64,000 nucleotides of DNA from Kribbella qitaiheensis (GCF_014217565.1 NZ_CP043661.1:7812001-7876000), one strand, 5' to 3'. Numbered from the stretch's first letter, positions 18,485 to 28,196 are shown. Translations and numbers: made by a program. Notes: a model not told the origin generated them from the sequence alone.

Positions 18485-19826
18485 CGCGGGGCCGGCGAGG
18501 GGCCGCCATTCGGCGGCCTCCCGGCAACAGCGCGCCTGGCCGCTGTTCCTTTCGCTGGTTCTCGTCGCCACCGCGGTCGCAGGCGGACTGGCCCTGCACC
18601 AGTCCCGGTCCTCCGGCCCAGACAGTTCTCAGGCCGCATCGAACGGCGCCTCCGGTACGCCGGGCGTCGACCTCGCCGCCAGGTCCGCTGGAGTGGACAA
18701 GGTCCTCGCGGCCCGGGCCCACGCGGTTCAGGCGGGCAACGAGCCGGAGTTCCTGGCGGACGTGGACCCCGGCAACAAGGCCTTGCTGGCAAAGCAGCGG
18801 ATGCTGTACGAGAACCTCAGGCAGTTCGGCTTCGCCAAGCTCGGCTACGAGCAGATCCGCGAGCAGTTCGATCAGTCGCTGGTGGACAAGTACGGACCCT
18901 CGACGTACGCCGTGGCTGTCGCGATGGCGTACCAGATCGAGGGCATCGACCCGATTCCGGTGCGGACCGTGCTCGGCTACACCTTCACCCGCCGCCCGAA
19001 CGGCCGCTGGATGCTGGTCTCCGACACCGATCTGGATCTCCTGTTGCCGCGGGGATCGCATCAGGAGGCCTGGGACATCGGCCGGGTCCTGGTGAAGCGT
19101 GGTCCGCGGGTGCTCGTGGTGGTGGAGCAGAACCAGGGCGCCCTCGCGACGAGCCTGGTCGCCAAAGCTGTCAGCGCGGTGAAGGCGGTCAGCAAGAGCT
19201 GGCCGGGCGGCTGGCACGGTGCCGGGTTCGTCATCTCGCTCGACGACAAAGTGGTCCGCGGCGCCGACTACTCGCTGCCGAAGAACGCCGAGGACGCGCT
19301 GGCGATGGCGACCTGGGTCTATCGAACGTTGCCGGGCGAGGCGACCGGGACGGGGGAGCGGGCCGACTCGTACGTCGTGATCAACCCGCGCAACCGGACC
19401 AAGGTGGACGCCCGGACGCTGGCTCACGAGTTCACCCACGTGGCGACCGCGCCCTACGGGGCCTATGTGCCGCGCTGGATCGTCGAGGGCGCCGCGACGT
19501 ACATCGAGTTCCTGCCGATGGACGGCGCGATGGACCTTGCTCTCGACAAGTACCGGACGAAGGTCCGGACGAAGTATCTGGCCAAGGCCAAGAACCTCCC
19601 GGCGGACTCGACGTTCTTCAACAACGCGTCGAGCTCGTATCCGCTGTCCTGGCTGGCGTTGGACTACCTGTTCCACAAGTACGGCGGGACGGAGGTTGCC
19701 ACTCTGTACCAGGAGATGGCGGCTCTCGGCACCACCCAGGCAGAGCGCAACCGGATCATGACGGAGCACCTCGGCATCACCGAAGCCGGCCTCTTCCAGG
19801 CCTTACGGGCAGATGCGGGCCTGTAG
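18444..19826 (+). CDS. secreted/membrane-anchored HExxH peptidase-like protein, paralogue 1
   Basis: The 460-residue product has one N-terminal hydrophobic segment (about residues 31-48), so it is exported or anchored. After a linker comes a conserved block ('VDKVLAARAHAVQAGNEPEFLADVDPGNKALLAKQRMLYENL') with an NTF2-like look. The C-terminal half has a gluzincin zinc motif: 'HEFTH' at 328-332, then 'WIVEGAATYIEF' supplying the third ligand Glu, as in peptidase MA-like enzymes. The substrate is unknown. Two paralogues follow at 19,915 and 23,060. The GTG start lies inside dxs, which suggests translational coupling; a later start is possible. Confidence 0.75.
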   Translation: MSQTPRAAGPAGPDAGPARGRHSAASRQQRAWPLFLSLVLVATAVAGGLALHQSRSSGPDSSQAASNGASGTPGVDLAARSAGVDKVLAARAHAVQAGNEPEFLADVDPGNKALLAKQRMLYENLRQFGFAKLGYEQIREQFDQSLVDKYGPSTYAVAVAMAYQIEGIDPIPVRTVLGYTFTRRPNGRWMLVSDTDLDLLLPRGSHQEAWDIGRVLVKRGPRVLVVVEQNQGALATSLVAKAVSAVKAVSKSWPGGWHGAGFVISLDDKVVRGADYSLPKNAEDALAMATWVYRTLPGEATGTGERADSYVVINPRNRTKVDARTLAHEFTHVATAPYGAYVPRWIVEGAATYIEFLPMDGAMDLALDKYRTKVRTKYLAKAKNLPADSTFFNNASSSYPLSWLALDYLFHKYGGTEVATLYQEMAALGTTQAERNRIMTEHLGITEAGLFQALRADAGL

Positions 19827-19914
19827 ATGCCCTGTCAGGTTGTGATCGGAGCGTCCGGACCGAGTAGGGTAGCCGCGCTGTAGCAGACGGGCGGACCGGA
19901 GGAATCGACCCGAC

Positions 19915-21291
19915 GTGAGTGTGACACCACCTAGCGCCGCTCCGGCTGGCGCTCAGGTTCCGCCCCACGGGCCCCGCCGCTGGCTGGGCCTCGTTGTCGT
20001 GGTCGCGCTCGTCTCCGGTGGTGTCGGCTACGCGGTCCAGGACCGGGATCGGGATGCCCGGGCCAGGCCTACCGTCACCGCGACCCCGACGAAGCATCCG
20101 AACCAGAGCAACAAGCCGCCCTCGAAGACCTCCGCGGCGATCGCTGCCCGCCGGCTCGCCGTCGACACGATCCTGCTCCGCCGGGCGCGTGCGGTCCGGA
20201 TCGGCAACGAGGCCCTCTTCCTGCAGGATGTCGACCCCGGCGACGCGAAGCTCCGCCAGCAGCAGAAGGTGCTGTTCGCGAACCTGGTCGAGATCGGTTT
20301 CGGCGAGATCGGCTACAGCCAGGCCGAGGAGCGTTTCGACGCCGAGGCGCTCCGCGCGCACGGCGCCACGACGTACCTGGTCCGGGTGTTGATGCGGTAC
20401 CAGATTCCGAACGTCGACATGACTCCGGTGACCACCGAACTCGGCTACACCTTCATCAGCCGGGGCGGCCGCTGGATCATCGCCGACGACAACGATCTCG
20501 ACAAGGACCTCGGCCCCGGCGCCCACCAGGAGCCGTGGGACCTCGGCCGGATCGAGGTGCACCGCGGGCCGCGGGTGCTGGCGCTGGTCGAGAAGGGCGA
20601 CACCACGCGTGGTCGCGCGATCGTCACCGAGGCGACCGAGGCGCTGACCGAGGTCGCGGCGTACTGGCCGCGGAAGTGGCGAGGCTCTGTGCTGATCGCT
20701 GCGCTCGACGACACCGACGTACGGGATGCCCGGTTCGCTGACGAGGACATCGAGTCGGCCGCGAGCGCCGGATCGACGTTCTCCTCGCTGCCCGGTGAGG
20801 ACACCGCCGACGGCGTCGTGGCCGGCGCCTACATCGTGGTGAACCCGAAGGAGCGCGACCGGATCGACGAGATCCTGCTGTCGCACGAGATCACCCACGT
20901 GGCGACGGCGGATCTCGGCGGGTACGAACCGCTGTGGCTGGCCGAGGGCGCCGCGGAGTACGTGTCGTGGCGGGGGATCGAGGCGATCAGTGGGCCGGGT
21001 GAGGTCGGCAAGTGGGAGCAGGAAGTGGTCGACGACGCGCTGCCGACGCTCAACGCGCTGCCGACGGACGCAGGCTTCTACCAGACCAACACCGACGTGT
21101 ACGGCGTGAGCTGGCTGGCAGTGCGCTTCCTGGTGTCGCGGATCGGGTTGCAATCGGTCGAGGACCTCTACGAAGACCTGGCCCGCAACGGCACCGACCA
21201 GTCGGCCCGGGACCGCGTCCTGCTGACCAGGACCGGCTACACCGAGGCTTCTCTGTGGCTCGCCCTCAAGGACTACCGGCCGCCGCGCTGA
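19915..21291 (+). CDS. secreted/membrane-anchored HExxH peptidase-like protein, paralogue 2
   Basis: The 458-residue product has the same layout as its neighbour: N-terminal hydrophobic anchor (about residues 22-40), a Thr/Pro/Lys-rich linker, the 'VDTILLRRARAVRIGNEALFLQDVDPG' block and a zinc motif 'HEITH' at about 324-328. The motif is followed by 'LWLAEGAAEYVSW', which supplies the Glu ligand. GTG 19915 follows a GGAGGAA site 11 bp upstream. It is probably the product of a tandem duplication. The zinc ligands are all retained, so it is likely active outside the membrane. Confidence 0.75.
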   Translation: MSVTPPSAAPAGAQVPPHGPRRWLGLVVVVALVSGGVGYAVQDRDRDARARPTVTATPTKHPNQSNKPPSKTSAAIAARRLAVDTILLRRARAVRIGNEALFLQDVDPGDAKLRQQQKVLFANLVEIGFGEIGYSQAEERFDAEALRAHGATTYLVRVLMRYQIPNVDMTPVTTELGYTFISRGGRWIIADDNDLDKDLGPGAHQEPWDLGRIEVHRGPRVLALVEKGDTTRGRAIVTEATEALTEVAAYWPRKWRGSVLIAALDDTDVRDARFADEDIESAASAGSTFSSLPGEDTADGVVAGAYIVVNPKERDRIDEILLSHEITHVATADLGGYEPLWLAEGAAEYVSWRGIEAISGPGEVGKWEQEVVDDALPTLNALPTDAGFYQTNTDVYGVSWLAVRFLVSRIGLQSVEDLYEDLARNGTDQSARDRVLLTRTGYTEASLWLALKDYRPPR

Positions 21292-21412
21292 GCAGCGACT
21301 TCGTTGCCGCATTCATCCAGTCCATCTTGCTGCGACTCTGAGTGGCGGATTGACCTCACCGGGTCAGAAGTGCAGGCTCGGAGGGTTCCGTCCGAGTTGA
21401 GGAGGCGTACAG

Positions 21413-22894
21413 ATGAGTCTGTTGCGAACGAAGACGATCGAGCAATCGATCGCCGACACCGACGAACCGGAGTACCAGCTCAAGAAACGCCTCACCGCCC
21501 TCGACCTGACCGTCTTCGGGATCGGCGTCATCATCGGTGCCGGTATCTTCACCCTGACCGGGCGCGCGGCGAAGGCGTACGCCGGACCCGGTATCGCGTT
21601 GTCGTTCATCCTTGCCGCGGTTTGCTGCGCGCTGGCCGCGCTGTGCTACGCGGAGTTCTCCTCCACGGTCCCGGTCTCGGGATCGGCGTACACGTTCTCG
21701 TACTTCTCGCTGGGCGAGATCTTCGCCTGGATCATCGGCTGGGACCTGCTGCTCGAGTTGATGCTCGGGGCAAGCGTGGTCGCGCAGGGCTGGTCGACGT
21801 ACGCGAAGTTGTTCCTCGAAGAGATAGGCCTCGGCTGGCCGGACTCGATCGGGCCGGACAGTAACGTCAATGTGCTGGCGATGCTGCTGATCATCGTCCT
21901 GACGATCCTGGCGACGGTCGGCATCAAGGAGTCGCTGCGGGTCAACCTGGCGCTGGTCGCGGTAAAGCTGTTCGTGGTGCTGTTCGTCATCATCGCCGGC
22001 CTCTTCTACATCAAGAGCTCCAACCTGACCCCGTTCATCCCGCCGAGCGTGCCGGCCGAGAGCGGCGACGTCACCATCACCACCCCGTTGTTCCAGGCAC
22101 TGTTCGGGTTCACACCGTCGACGTTCGGCGTGATGGGCCTGGTGTCCGGGGCGTCGCTGGTGTTCTTCGCGTTCATCGGCTTCGACGTGGTCGCGACCAC
22201 CGCCGAGGAAGCGAAGAACCCGCAGCGCGACCTGCCTCGCGGCATCATCGGCTCGCTGGCGATCTGCACCGTGCTGTACGTGGCGGTCTGCATCGTGATC
22301 ACCGGCATGGTCAAGTACACCGACATCAGCGGTGAGGCGGCTCTCGCGGAAGCGTTCAAGTCGGTCGGCAAGCCCGGCTTCGCGACGCTGATCTCGGCAG
22401 GCGCGGTCGCTGGTCTGACCACGGTCGTGCTGACCTTGATGATCGGCGCCGCGCGCGTCGTGTTCGCGATGAGCCGGGACCACCTGGTGCCGGCCAAGCT
22501 GGGCAAGACGCACCCGAAGTTCGGTACGCCGTACCGGCTGACCATCGGCATCGGGGTCGTCGTCGCGATCGTGGCCGGGGTGACCCCGATCGGCAAGCTG
22601 GAGGAGATGGTGAACATCGGCACGCTGGCCGCGTTCACCCTGGTGTCGATCGCCGTGCCGCTGCTGCGCCGGAGCCGCCCGGACATCGAGCGCTCGTTCA
22701 AGGTCCCCGGCAACCCGGTGGTGCCGATCATCGCCGCGGTTATCTGCATCTACCTGATGCTGAACCTGTCGCTGGAGACCTGGCTGCGGTTCGCGATCTG
22801 GATGGTGCTCGGCTTCATCGTCTACGGGGCCTACGGCTACCGGAAGAGCCGCGTCGGCGAGACCGAGCGCACCGGCCAGAGCACTCGGGCCTAG
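21413..22894 (+). CDS. APC-superfamily amino acid permease, cationic amino acid transporter type
   Basis: This 493-residue integral membrane protein has about 12 hydrophobic segments. The family signature is clear: a soluble N-terminus, then 'LTALDLTVFGIGVIIGAGIFTLTGRAA', 'GPGIALSFILAAVCCALAALCYAEFSSTVPVSGSAYTFSY' and 'FAFIGFDVVATTAEEAKNPQRDLPRGI'. These match the CAT/YfnA-like subgroup that imports basic or neutral amino acids with protons. Substrate specificity cannot be read. ATG 21413 follows GAGGCG. It sits between paralogues 2 and 3 of the HExxH family, so the cluster may link peptide breakdown and amino acid uptake (inference). Confidence 0.92.
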   Translation: MSLLRTKTIEQSIADTDEPEYQLKKRLTALDLTVFGIGVIIGAGIFTLTGRAAKAYAGPGIALSFILAAVCCALAALCYAEFSSTVPVSGSAYTFSYFSLGEIFAWIIGWDLLLELMLGASVVAQGWSTYAKLFLEEIGLGWPDSIGPDSNVNVLAMLLIIVLTILATVGIKESLRVNLALVAVKLFVVLFVIIAGLFYIKSSNLTPFIPPSVPAESGDVTITTPLFQALFGFTPSTFGVMGLVSGASLVFFAFIGFDVVATTAEEAKNPQRDLPRGIIGSLAICTVLYVAVCIVITGMVKYTDISGEAALAEAFKSVGKPGFATLISAGAVAGLTTVVLTLMIGAARVVFAMSRDHLVPAKLGKTHPKFGTPYRLTIGIGVVVAIVAGVTPIGKLEEMVNIGTLAAFTLVSIAVPLLRRSRPDIERSFKVPGNPVVPIIAAVICIYLMLNLSLETWLRFAIWMVLGFIVYGAYGYRKSRVGETERTGQSTRA

Positions 22895-23059
22895 CTCGCT
22901 GCCTTCCCGGACGCCGCGTCCGCGAAGGTGATCGTCAGTCGGACCAGCCGCGCTCTCGGGATCGACACCGGGGGCGCGGCCTTCGACCGTCCGGAGGGCG
23001 CCGGCGACCTTTTCCGGAGTAGGATCCCCCCGCTGGACAACGGGGCGAGGAGAGTCTGG

Positions 23060-24367
23060 ATGACCAAGCGGGGGCGGCTGATCGCGGGGATCGCCGCGGT
23101 GGCGGTCGCGAGTACTGCGGGGGTCGTCGTCGCGACTCGCGGCGATCATGGCGCGGCGCCGAGTGGGAGTTCCGCGATTGCGGCGGAAGCCACGCCAGGC
23201 GCGGCCTCTGATGACGCCAAGGCGACGCGTAAGCGCGAGGTCGGCGTGCTCCTGGCGCAGCGGGCGACAGCCGTACTGAAGGGCGACCTGAAGAGCTTCC
23301 TGACCGTGGTGGATCCGAAGCAGCCGGCGTTGATGGCCGGGCAGCGGATGCTCTTCACCAACCTGCGGAAGTTGCCGTTCACCAAGCTGACCTACTTCGC
23401 GGACGCGGAGCGTGAAGCGCCGGACATGGTGGAGAAGTACGGCGACAGCACGTTCTCCGTGCGGGTGATGATGCGGTATCAACTGACCGGGCTCGACACC
23501 GCGCCGGTGCAGACGGACCTCGGCTACTCGTTCACCCGGCGCGATGACAAGTGGGTGCTGGTCTCCGACACCGGGATCGACAACTACCTGAGCCGCGACG
23601 GGCATCGGCAGGCGTGGGACTACGGCGAGATCGCCGTCACCCGTCGCGACAAGGTGCTCGTGGTGGTCGAGAAATCCGAAGCCGCGCTCGGCGCGAAGAT
23701 CGCGAAAAGCTCGGAGGGCGCGGTCGAGGCGATCCGCCGGCACTGGCCGCGACCTTGGAACGGCGCCGTGATGGTGATCGCGATGCGCGAGCCGCGGGTG
23801 ATGAGCCTGCTGTGGACCGCCGGTACGGGTGACGGCTGGACGATCGCGGCGAAGGCGGTCAGCCTGTACGACGGGGAGCCGTTCAGCGTGAAGACCACGG
23901 CGCCGGTCGGTGCCCGGATCGTGGTGAACCCCGCCCTCCGCCTACGCACCGACGAGGACCTGCTGGTCCACGAGATGACGCACGTCGCGACCGCGTCGAT
24001 CGGCTGGCGGACGCCGATCTGGCTGGTCGAGGGACTCGCCGAGTACGTCCGCTGCCGCTCGGTCGAGGACGACCCGCACTGGACGGTCGACCCCTACCGC
24101 AAGCGAGTCCGGACCAAGTACCTGCCGTCGCTGAAGTCGTTGCCGTCATCGGCCGACTTCGACGCGAACAGCGACCGCGCGTACGGCCTGTCCTGGTGGA
24201 CCACGGAGTACCTGGCATCAAAGGAAGGCACCAAGGCCTTGGCTGCCCTCTACGCCGACCTCTCCGCCCACAACACCACCCCGGTCGCCTACGACGCCAT
24301 CATCAAAAAGCACACCGGCAAAACCCCCGCAGCCCTGGCCGCCGCCGTAAAAGCCTGGCGCGGCTGA
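23060..24367 (+). CDS. secreted/membrane-anchored HExxH peptidase-like protein, paralogue 3
   Basis: ATG 23060 is chosen because a GGCGAGGAGAG site precedes it and residues 4-25 then form a signal peptide ('RGRLIAGIAAVAVASTAGVVVA'). The open frame extends 44 codons further upstream without a signal. The 435-residue protein keeps the family block ('GVLLAQRATAVLKGDLKSFLTVVDPKQPALMAGQRMLFTNL') and the zinc motif 'HEMTH' at about 304-308 with 'IWLVEGLAEYVRC'. It is the third member of the local family, separated from the second by the permease. Confidence 0.75.
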   Translation: MTKRGRLIAGIAAVAVASTAGVVVATRGDHGAAPSGSSAIAAEATPGAASDDAKATRKREVGVLLAQRATAVLKGDLKSFLTVVDPKQPALMAGQRMLFTNLRKLPFTKLTYFADAEREAPDMVEKYGDSTFSVRVMMRYQLTGLDTAPVQTDLGYSFTRRDDKWVLVSDTGIDNYLSRDGHRQAWDYGEIAVTRRDKVLVVVEKSEAALGAKIAKSSEGAVEAIRRHWPRPWNGAVMVIAMREPRVMSLLWTAGTGDGWTIAAKAVSLYDGEPFSVKTTAPVGARIVVNPALRLRTDEDLLVHEMTHVATASIGWRTPIWLVEGLAEYVRCRSVEDDPHWTVDPYRKRVRTKYLPSLKSLPSSADFDANSDRAYGLSWWTTEYLASKEGTKALAALYADLSAHNTTPVAYDAIIKKHTGKTPAALAAAVKAWRG

Positions 24368-24427
24368 CTTCTTTTCGCCCGCTGGCGGCCCAATTTCGCG
24401 TCTCCCGCGCCACGGGTGTGCTCCGCT

Positions 24428-24481
24428 CCTGGTGTTGGGGTTCCCCCACTGCTATGCCGGTGGGGGAACCCCAACACCAGG
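24428..24481. terminator. long perfect stem-loop between convergent genes
   Basis: A 22-bp perfect inverted repeat (CCTGGTGTTGGGGTTCCCCCAC and its complement, loop 24,450-24,459) lies 60 bp after paralogue 3 and about 180 bp before the end of the convergent fadB-like gene. It would form a very stable bidirectional terminator. Its GGTGGGGGAACCCC core resembles the units of the minisatellite at 58,816-59,121. Confidence 0.7.
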
Positions 24482-24524
24482 GGTGGAGCACACCGAAGGC
24501 GTCCGAAACACCAGCCGGTACGGT

Positions 24525-24587
24525 GCTCGCACGGCTCGCACGGCTCGCACGGCTCGCACGGCTCGCACGGCTCGCGGGGGCTCGCGG
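24525..24587 (+). repeat. 9-bp tandem repeat GCTCGCACG
   Basis: Five exact or near-exact 9-bp units (GCTCGCACG) starting at 24,525 are followed by two decayed GCTCGCGGG-like units. The repeat lies in the gap between convergent genes. It is in frame with itself (9 bp) but belongs to no credible gene. Confidence 0.75.
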
Positions 24588-24662
24588 AGCTTGGCTGCGG
24601 GGTGGGGGACTCCGTGGTGCCGAGTGCTGGGGGCGGGCTTCCGGCTCCGCCCCCAGCGGTTC

Positions 24663-26778
24663 TCAGGTGAGGCTGGCGGTGCCCTTGGGGAGGAAGCGCC
24701 GGCCGTTGACCTTTTCGGCGATGCCGCTGCGGTCGAGGTACGGGGTGATGCCGCCGAGGTGGAAGGGCCAGCCGGCTCCGAGGAGGAGACAGAGGTCGAT
24801 GTCCTGGGCTTCGGCGACGACGCCTTCTTCGAGCATGATGTGGATCTCCTCGGCCAGTGCGGTCAGCACCCGGCTGCGGAGTTCCTCGGCCGTCGACGGC
24901 TTGTCGCCGACCGTGACGAGCGCCTCGACCTCCGGGTCGACCGACGGCTTGCCCTCGGCGCTCCAGACGTAGAACGAGCTCTTGCCGGCGGCAACGACCT
25001 TGGCAAGGTTCTCGGAGACGGCGAAGCGGTCCGGGTACGAGCGGTTCATCGTCTCCGCGACGTGCAGCGCGACCGGAAGACCGACCAGCTGCAGCAGCAC
25101 GAACGGCGGCATCGGCAACCCGAGAGCGGACAACGCCTTGTCGGCAAGGGGAATCGGCGTCCCCTCGTCGACCGCCGCGCTGACCTCACCGAGGAAGCGC
25201 GTCAGCAGCCGGTTCACCACGAACGCCGGCGCGTCCTTGACGAGCACGCAGGACTTCTTCAGCGTCTTGCCCACCGCGAAGGCCGTCGCGAGCGACGCGT
25301 CGTCGGTCTGCTCCGCCCGGATGATCTCCAGCAGCGGCAGTACGGCGACCGGGTTGAAGAAGTGGAAGCCGACCACCCGCTCCGGGTGCTCCAGCTCGGC
25401 GGCCATCGAGGTGATCGACAGCGAGCTGGTGTTCGTCGCCAGGATCGCGTCCGGCCGGACGATCTTCTCCAGATCGGCGAAAATCGTCTTCTTCAGCCGC
25501 AGTTCCTCGAAGACGGCCTCGATCACGAAGTCGGCGTCGGCGAAGACGGCGCGATCCACGGACCCGGTGACGAGCGCCTTCAGCTGGCCGGCCTTGTCCG
25601 GACGGATCCGGCCCTTGCCGAGCAGCTTGTCGATCTCGCCGTGCACGTATCCGACACCGCGGTCCACCCGCTCCTGGTCGAGGTCCGTCAAGACCACGGG
25701 CACCTCGAGCCGGCGTACGAACAGCAGCGCGAGCTGCCCGGCCATCAGACCAGCGCCGACGACGCCGACCTTGGTGACCGGTCGCGCGAGCGACTTGTCC
25801 GGCGCACCGGCGGGACGCTTCGCGCGCTTGTTCACCAGGTCGAAGGCGTAGAGCCCGCTACGGAGCTCCTCGCTCATGATCAGGTCGGCGAGCGCCTCGT
25901 CCTCGGCCGCGAAGCCACGATCGCGATCGTTGTCCTTGGCCGCCGAGATCAGATCCAGGGCCCGGTACGGCGCGGGCGCGGCACCGCTGACCTTGAGATC
26001 CGCGAAGCCCTTGCCCCGCGCCACTGCCGCGTCCCAGGCGTCACCCCGGTCGATCTCCGCCCGCTCGACCACCACGGAGCCGGTCAGCACCTTGCTTGCC
26101 CAGAGCAACGACTGCTCGAGGAAGTCCGCCGAGTCCAGCAGGACGTCGCCGATACCGAACTTCACCGCCTCGGGACCGCTGAGCATCTTGTTCTGGTTCA
26201 GCGCGTTCTCGACCACGACCTTCACGGCCTTGTCGGCGCCGATCAGGTTCGGCAGCAGGAAGTTGCCGCCCCAGCCGGGCAGCAGGCCGAGGAAGACCTC
26301 GGGCGTCGAGATCATCCCGGCCGCGACCGAGATGGTCCGGTACGACGCGTGCAGCGCGACCTCGAGGCCGCCACCCAGCGCGACCCCGTTGACGAACGCG
26401 AACGAAGGCTTGCCACCGTCCCGCAGCTTGCGCAGGACGCCGTGGCCGATCTTGCCCAGGTTGAGCGCCTGCTCGCGATCCGTCAGCTTCGGTACGCCGC
26501 TGAGGTCGGCGCCGGCCGCGAGGATGAACGGCTTCCCGGTGATGCCGATGGCCACGATCTCGTCGCGGGCCAGCGCCGCCTCGATCGCCTTGTTCAGCTC
26601 GGCCAGACCACGCGGGCCGAAGGTGTTCGGCTTGGTGTGGTCCTGGCCGTTGTCGAGCGTGATGAGCGCCATCGTGCCGGCCTTGTTCGGCAGCACGACA
26701 TCGCGCGAAGGCGCGAGCGTCACCAGTTCGTCGTTCTCGATCGCGACGGGCCGCGTCGATCAGATCCTGCAGACTCAT
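24663..26778 (-). CDS. fadB: 3-hydroxyacyl-CoA dehydrogenase/enoyl-CoA hydratase (FadB-type), with an apparent +1 frameshift near the start
   Basis: This bifunctional beta-oxidation enzyme hydrates trans-enoyl-CoA and oxidises the 3-hydroxyacyl-CoA with NAD. The N-terminal crotonase part has 'ITGKPFILAAGADLSGV' and 'GVALGGGLEVALHASYRTI'. The C-terminal part has the NAD fold 'VGVVGAGLMAGQLALLF' and 'ATNTSSLSITSMAAELEHPERVVGFHFFNP'. The in-frame GTG at 26723 gives 686 residues. However, an ATG at 26778 overlaps the thiolase stop (ATGA) and reads 'MSLQDLIDAAR'. Removing one base near 26,741-26,750 joins it to 'AIENDELVTLAPSRDVVLPN', giving 704 residues. The true start is therefore probably 26778 and the extra base an error or recent mutation. 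Confidence 0.9.
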
Positions 26779-27974
26779 GCGGCTGCCCCTTCGAAGTTCG
26801 GGTTCTCCCAGATGACAGTGCCGCCCATGCCGAGGCCGACGCACATGGTGGTCAGGCCGTACCGCACCTCGGGCCGGAGCTCGAACTGCTTGGCGAGCTG
26901 GTTCATCAGCCGGATGCCCGACGACGCGAGCGGGTGGCCGTAGGCGATCGCGCCGCCGTACGGGTTGACGCGCGGGTCGTCATCGGCGATGCCGTAGTGC
27001 TCGAGGAAAGCCAGCACCTGTACGCCGAACGCCTCGTTCACCTCGAACGCCTGGATGTCGTCGATCGTCAACCCGGCCAGCTTGAGTGCCTTCTCGGTCG
27101 CGGGAACCGGGCCGATCCCCATCACCTCGGGCTCGACGCCGACGAAGCCGTACGAGACCAGCTTCATCTTCGGCGTCAGGCCGAACTCGGCGGCTGCCTC
27201 GGCGGAGGTCAGGATGCACGCGGTGGCGCCGTCGTTGATGCCGGCTGAGTTGCCAGCGGTGACCCGGCCGTGCGGGCGGAACGGGGTCTTCAGCTTCGCC
27301 AGGTCCTCCATCGTGGTGCCCGGGCGCATCGGCTCGTCGGTGGTCGCGAAGCCCCAGCCCAGCTCGGCGGAGCGGGTCGCGATCGGGACCAGGTCCGGCT
27401 GGATCAGGTCGTTCGCGTAGGCCTTGGCGGCGCGCTCCTGGGAGGCGACGGCGAAGGCGTCCACCCGCTGCTTGGTGATGGTCGGGTACCGGTCGTGCAG
27501 GTTCTCCGCGGTGGAGCCCATCACCAGCGCGGAGGGGTCGACCAGCTTCTCGGAGATGATCCGCGGGTTCGGGTCGACGCCCTCGCCCATCGGGTGCCGG
27601 CCCATGTGCTCGACGCCGCCGGCGATCACCACGTCCTGCGAGCCGAAGGCGATCCCGGCCGCGAGGGTGGTCACCGCGGTCATCGCGCCCGCGCACATCC
27701 GGTCGATGGCGTAGCCGGGAGTGGTGTTCGGCAGACCGGCCAGCAGGGCCGCGGTACGGCCGATGGTCAGACCCTGGTCGCCGATCTGGGTGGTGGCCGC
27801 GATCGCGACCTCTTCCACCTTCTCCGGCGGGAGCGACGGGTTCCGCCGGAGCAGCTCCCGGATGCACTTGATCACCAGGTCGTCGGCACGCGTCTCGGCG
27901 TACTGGCCCTTGGCCTTGCCGAACGGGGTGCGAACGCCGTCGACGAACACGACATCGCGGATCTCACGGGGCAC
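26775..27974 (-). CDS. fadA: acetyl-CoA C-acyltransferase (thiolase)
   Basis: This 399-residue thiolase performs the last beta-oxidation step, cleaving 3-ketoacyl-CoA with CoA. It shows the nucleophilic Cys in 'DRMCAGAMTAVTTLAAG', 'GGVEHMGRHPMG', 'TAGNSAGINDGATA', 'NEAFGVQVLAF', 'GGAIAYGHPLASSGIRLM' and the second catalytic Cys in 'TTMCVGLGMGGTVIWE'. GTG 27974 ('MPREIRDVVFVDGVRTPFGK') is chosen because GAGGAGGG precedes it; the longer frame upstream is not family-like. Its stop overlaps the ATG of the fadB gene, forming a two-gene operon for fatty acid degradation. Confidence 0.95.
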   Translation of the reverse strand: MPREIRDVVFVDGVRTPFGKAKGQYAETRADDLVIKCIRELLRRNPSLPPEKVEEVAIAATTQIGDQGLTIGRTAALLAGLPNTTPGYAIDRMCAGAMTAVTTLAAGIAFGSQDVVIAGGVEHMGRHPMGEGVDPNPRIISEKLVDPSALVMGSTAENLHDRYPTITKQRVDAFAVASQERAAKAYANDLIQPDLVPIATRSAELGWGFATTDEPMRPGTTMEDLAKLKTPFRPHGRVTAGNSAGINDGATACILTSAEAAAEFGLTPKMKLVSYGFVGVEPEVMGIGPVPATEKALKLAGLTIDDIQAFEVNEAFGVQVLAFLEHYGIADDDPRVNPYGGAIAYGHPLASSGIRLMNQLAKQFELRPEVRYGLTTMCVGLGMGGTVIWENPNFEGAAA

Positions 27975-28196
27975 GAGGGCCCTCCTCTGGGGGTCAGGGA
28001 GTTCGAGCAATCCCGATGCTACCCGTCGGTAACCGAGCGGCCTACCCGCCACGCCTGTGCCGCTGCTCACAAGGGTGGTGACAGGCCCCGACAGACCAGT
28101 ACTCGCAAGGCGTGGCATGTGCCGGGAATCAGGCGCATGCTGGCTTCAGGTACGTCACTGGAGCCGTCTAGAATCACGTACTTCGCTGGAGCGAGT

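Noticed and set aside
16379..18571. N-terminal extension of the DUF402 gene to 901 codons
   Set aside because: The extension is antisense to dxs and non-homologous; only the C-terminal 170 codons are protein-like.
24432..27248. Long plus-strand ORF of 938 codons
   Set aside because: It lies antisense to the FadB-type and thiolase genes, is rich in Arg/Gly/Asp without domain motifs, and starts inside a hairpin and repeat. It is a high-GC shadow frame.
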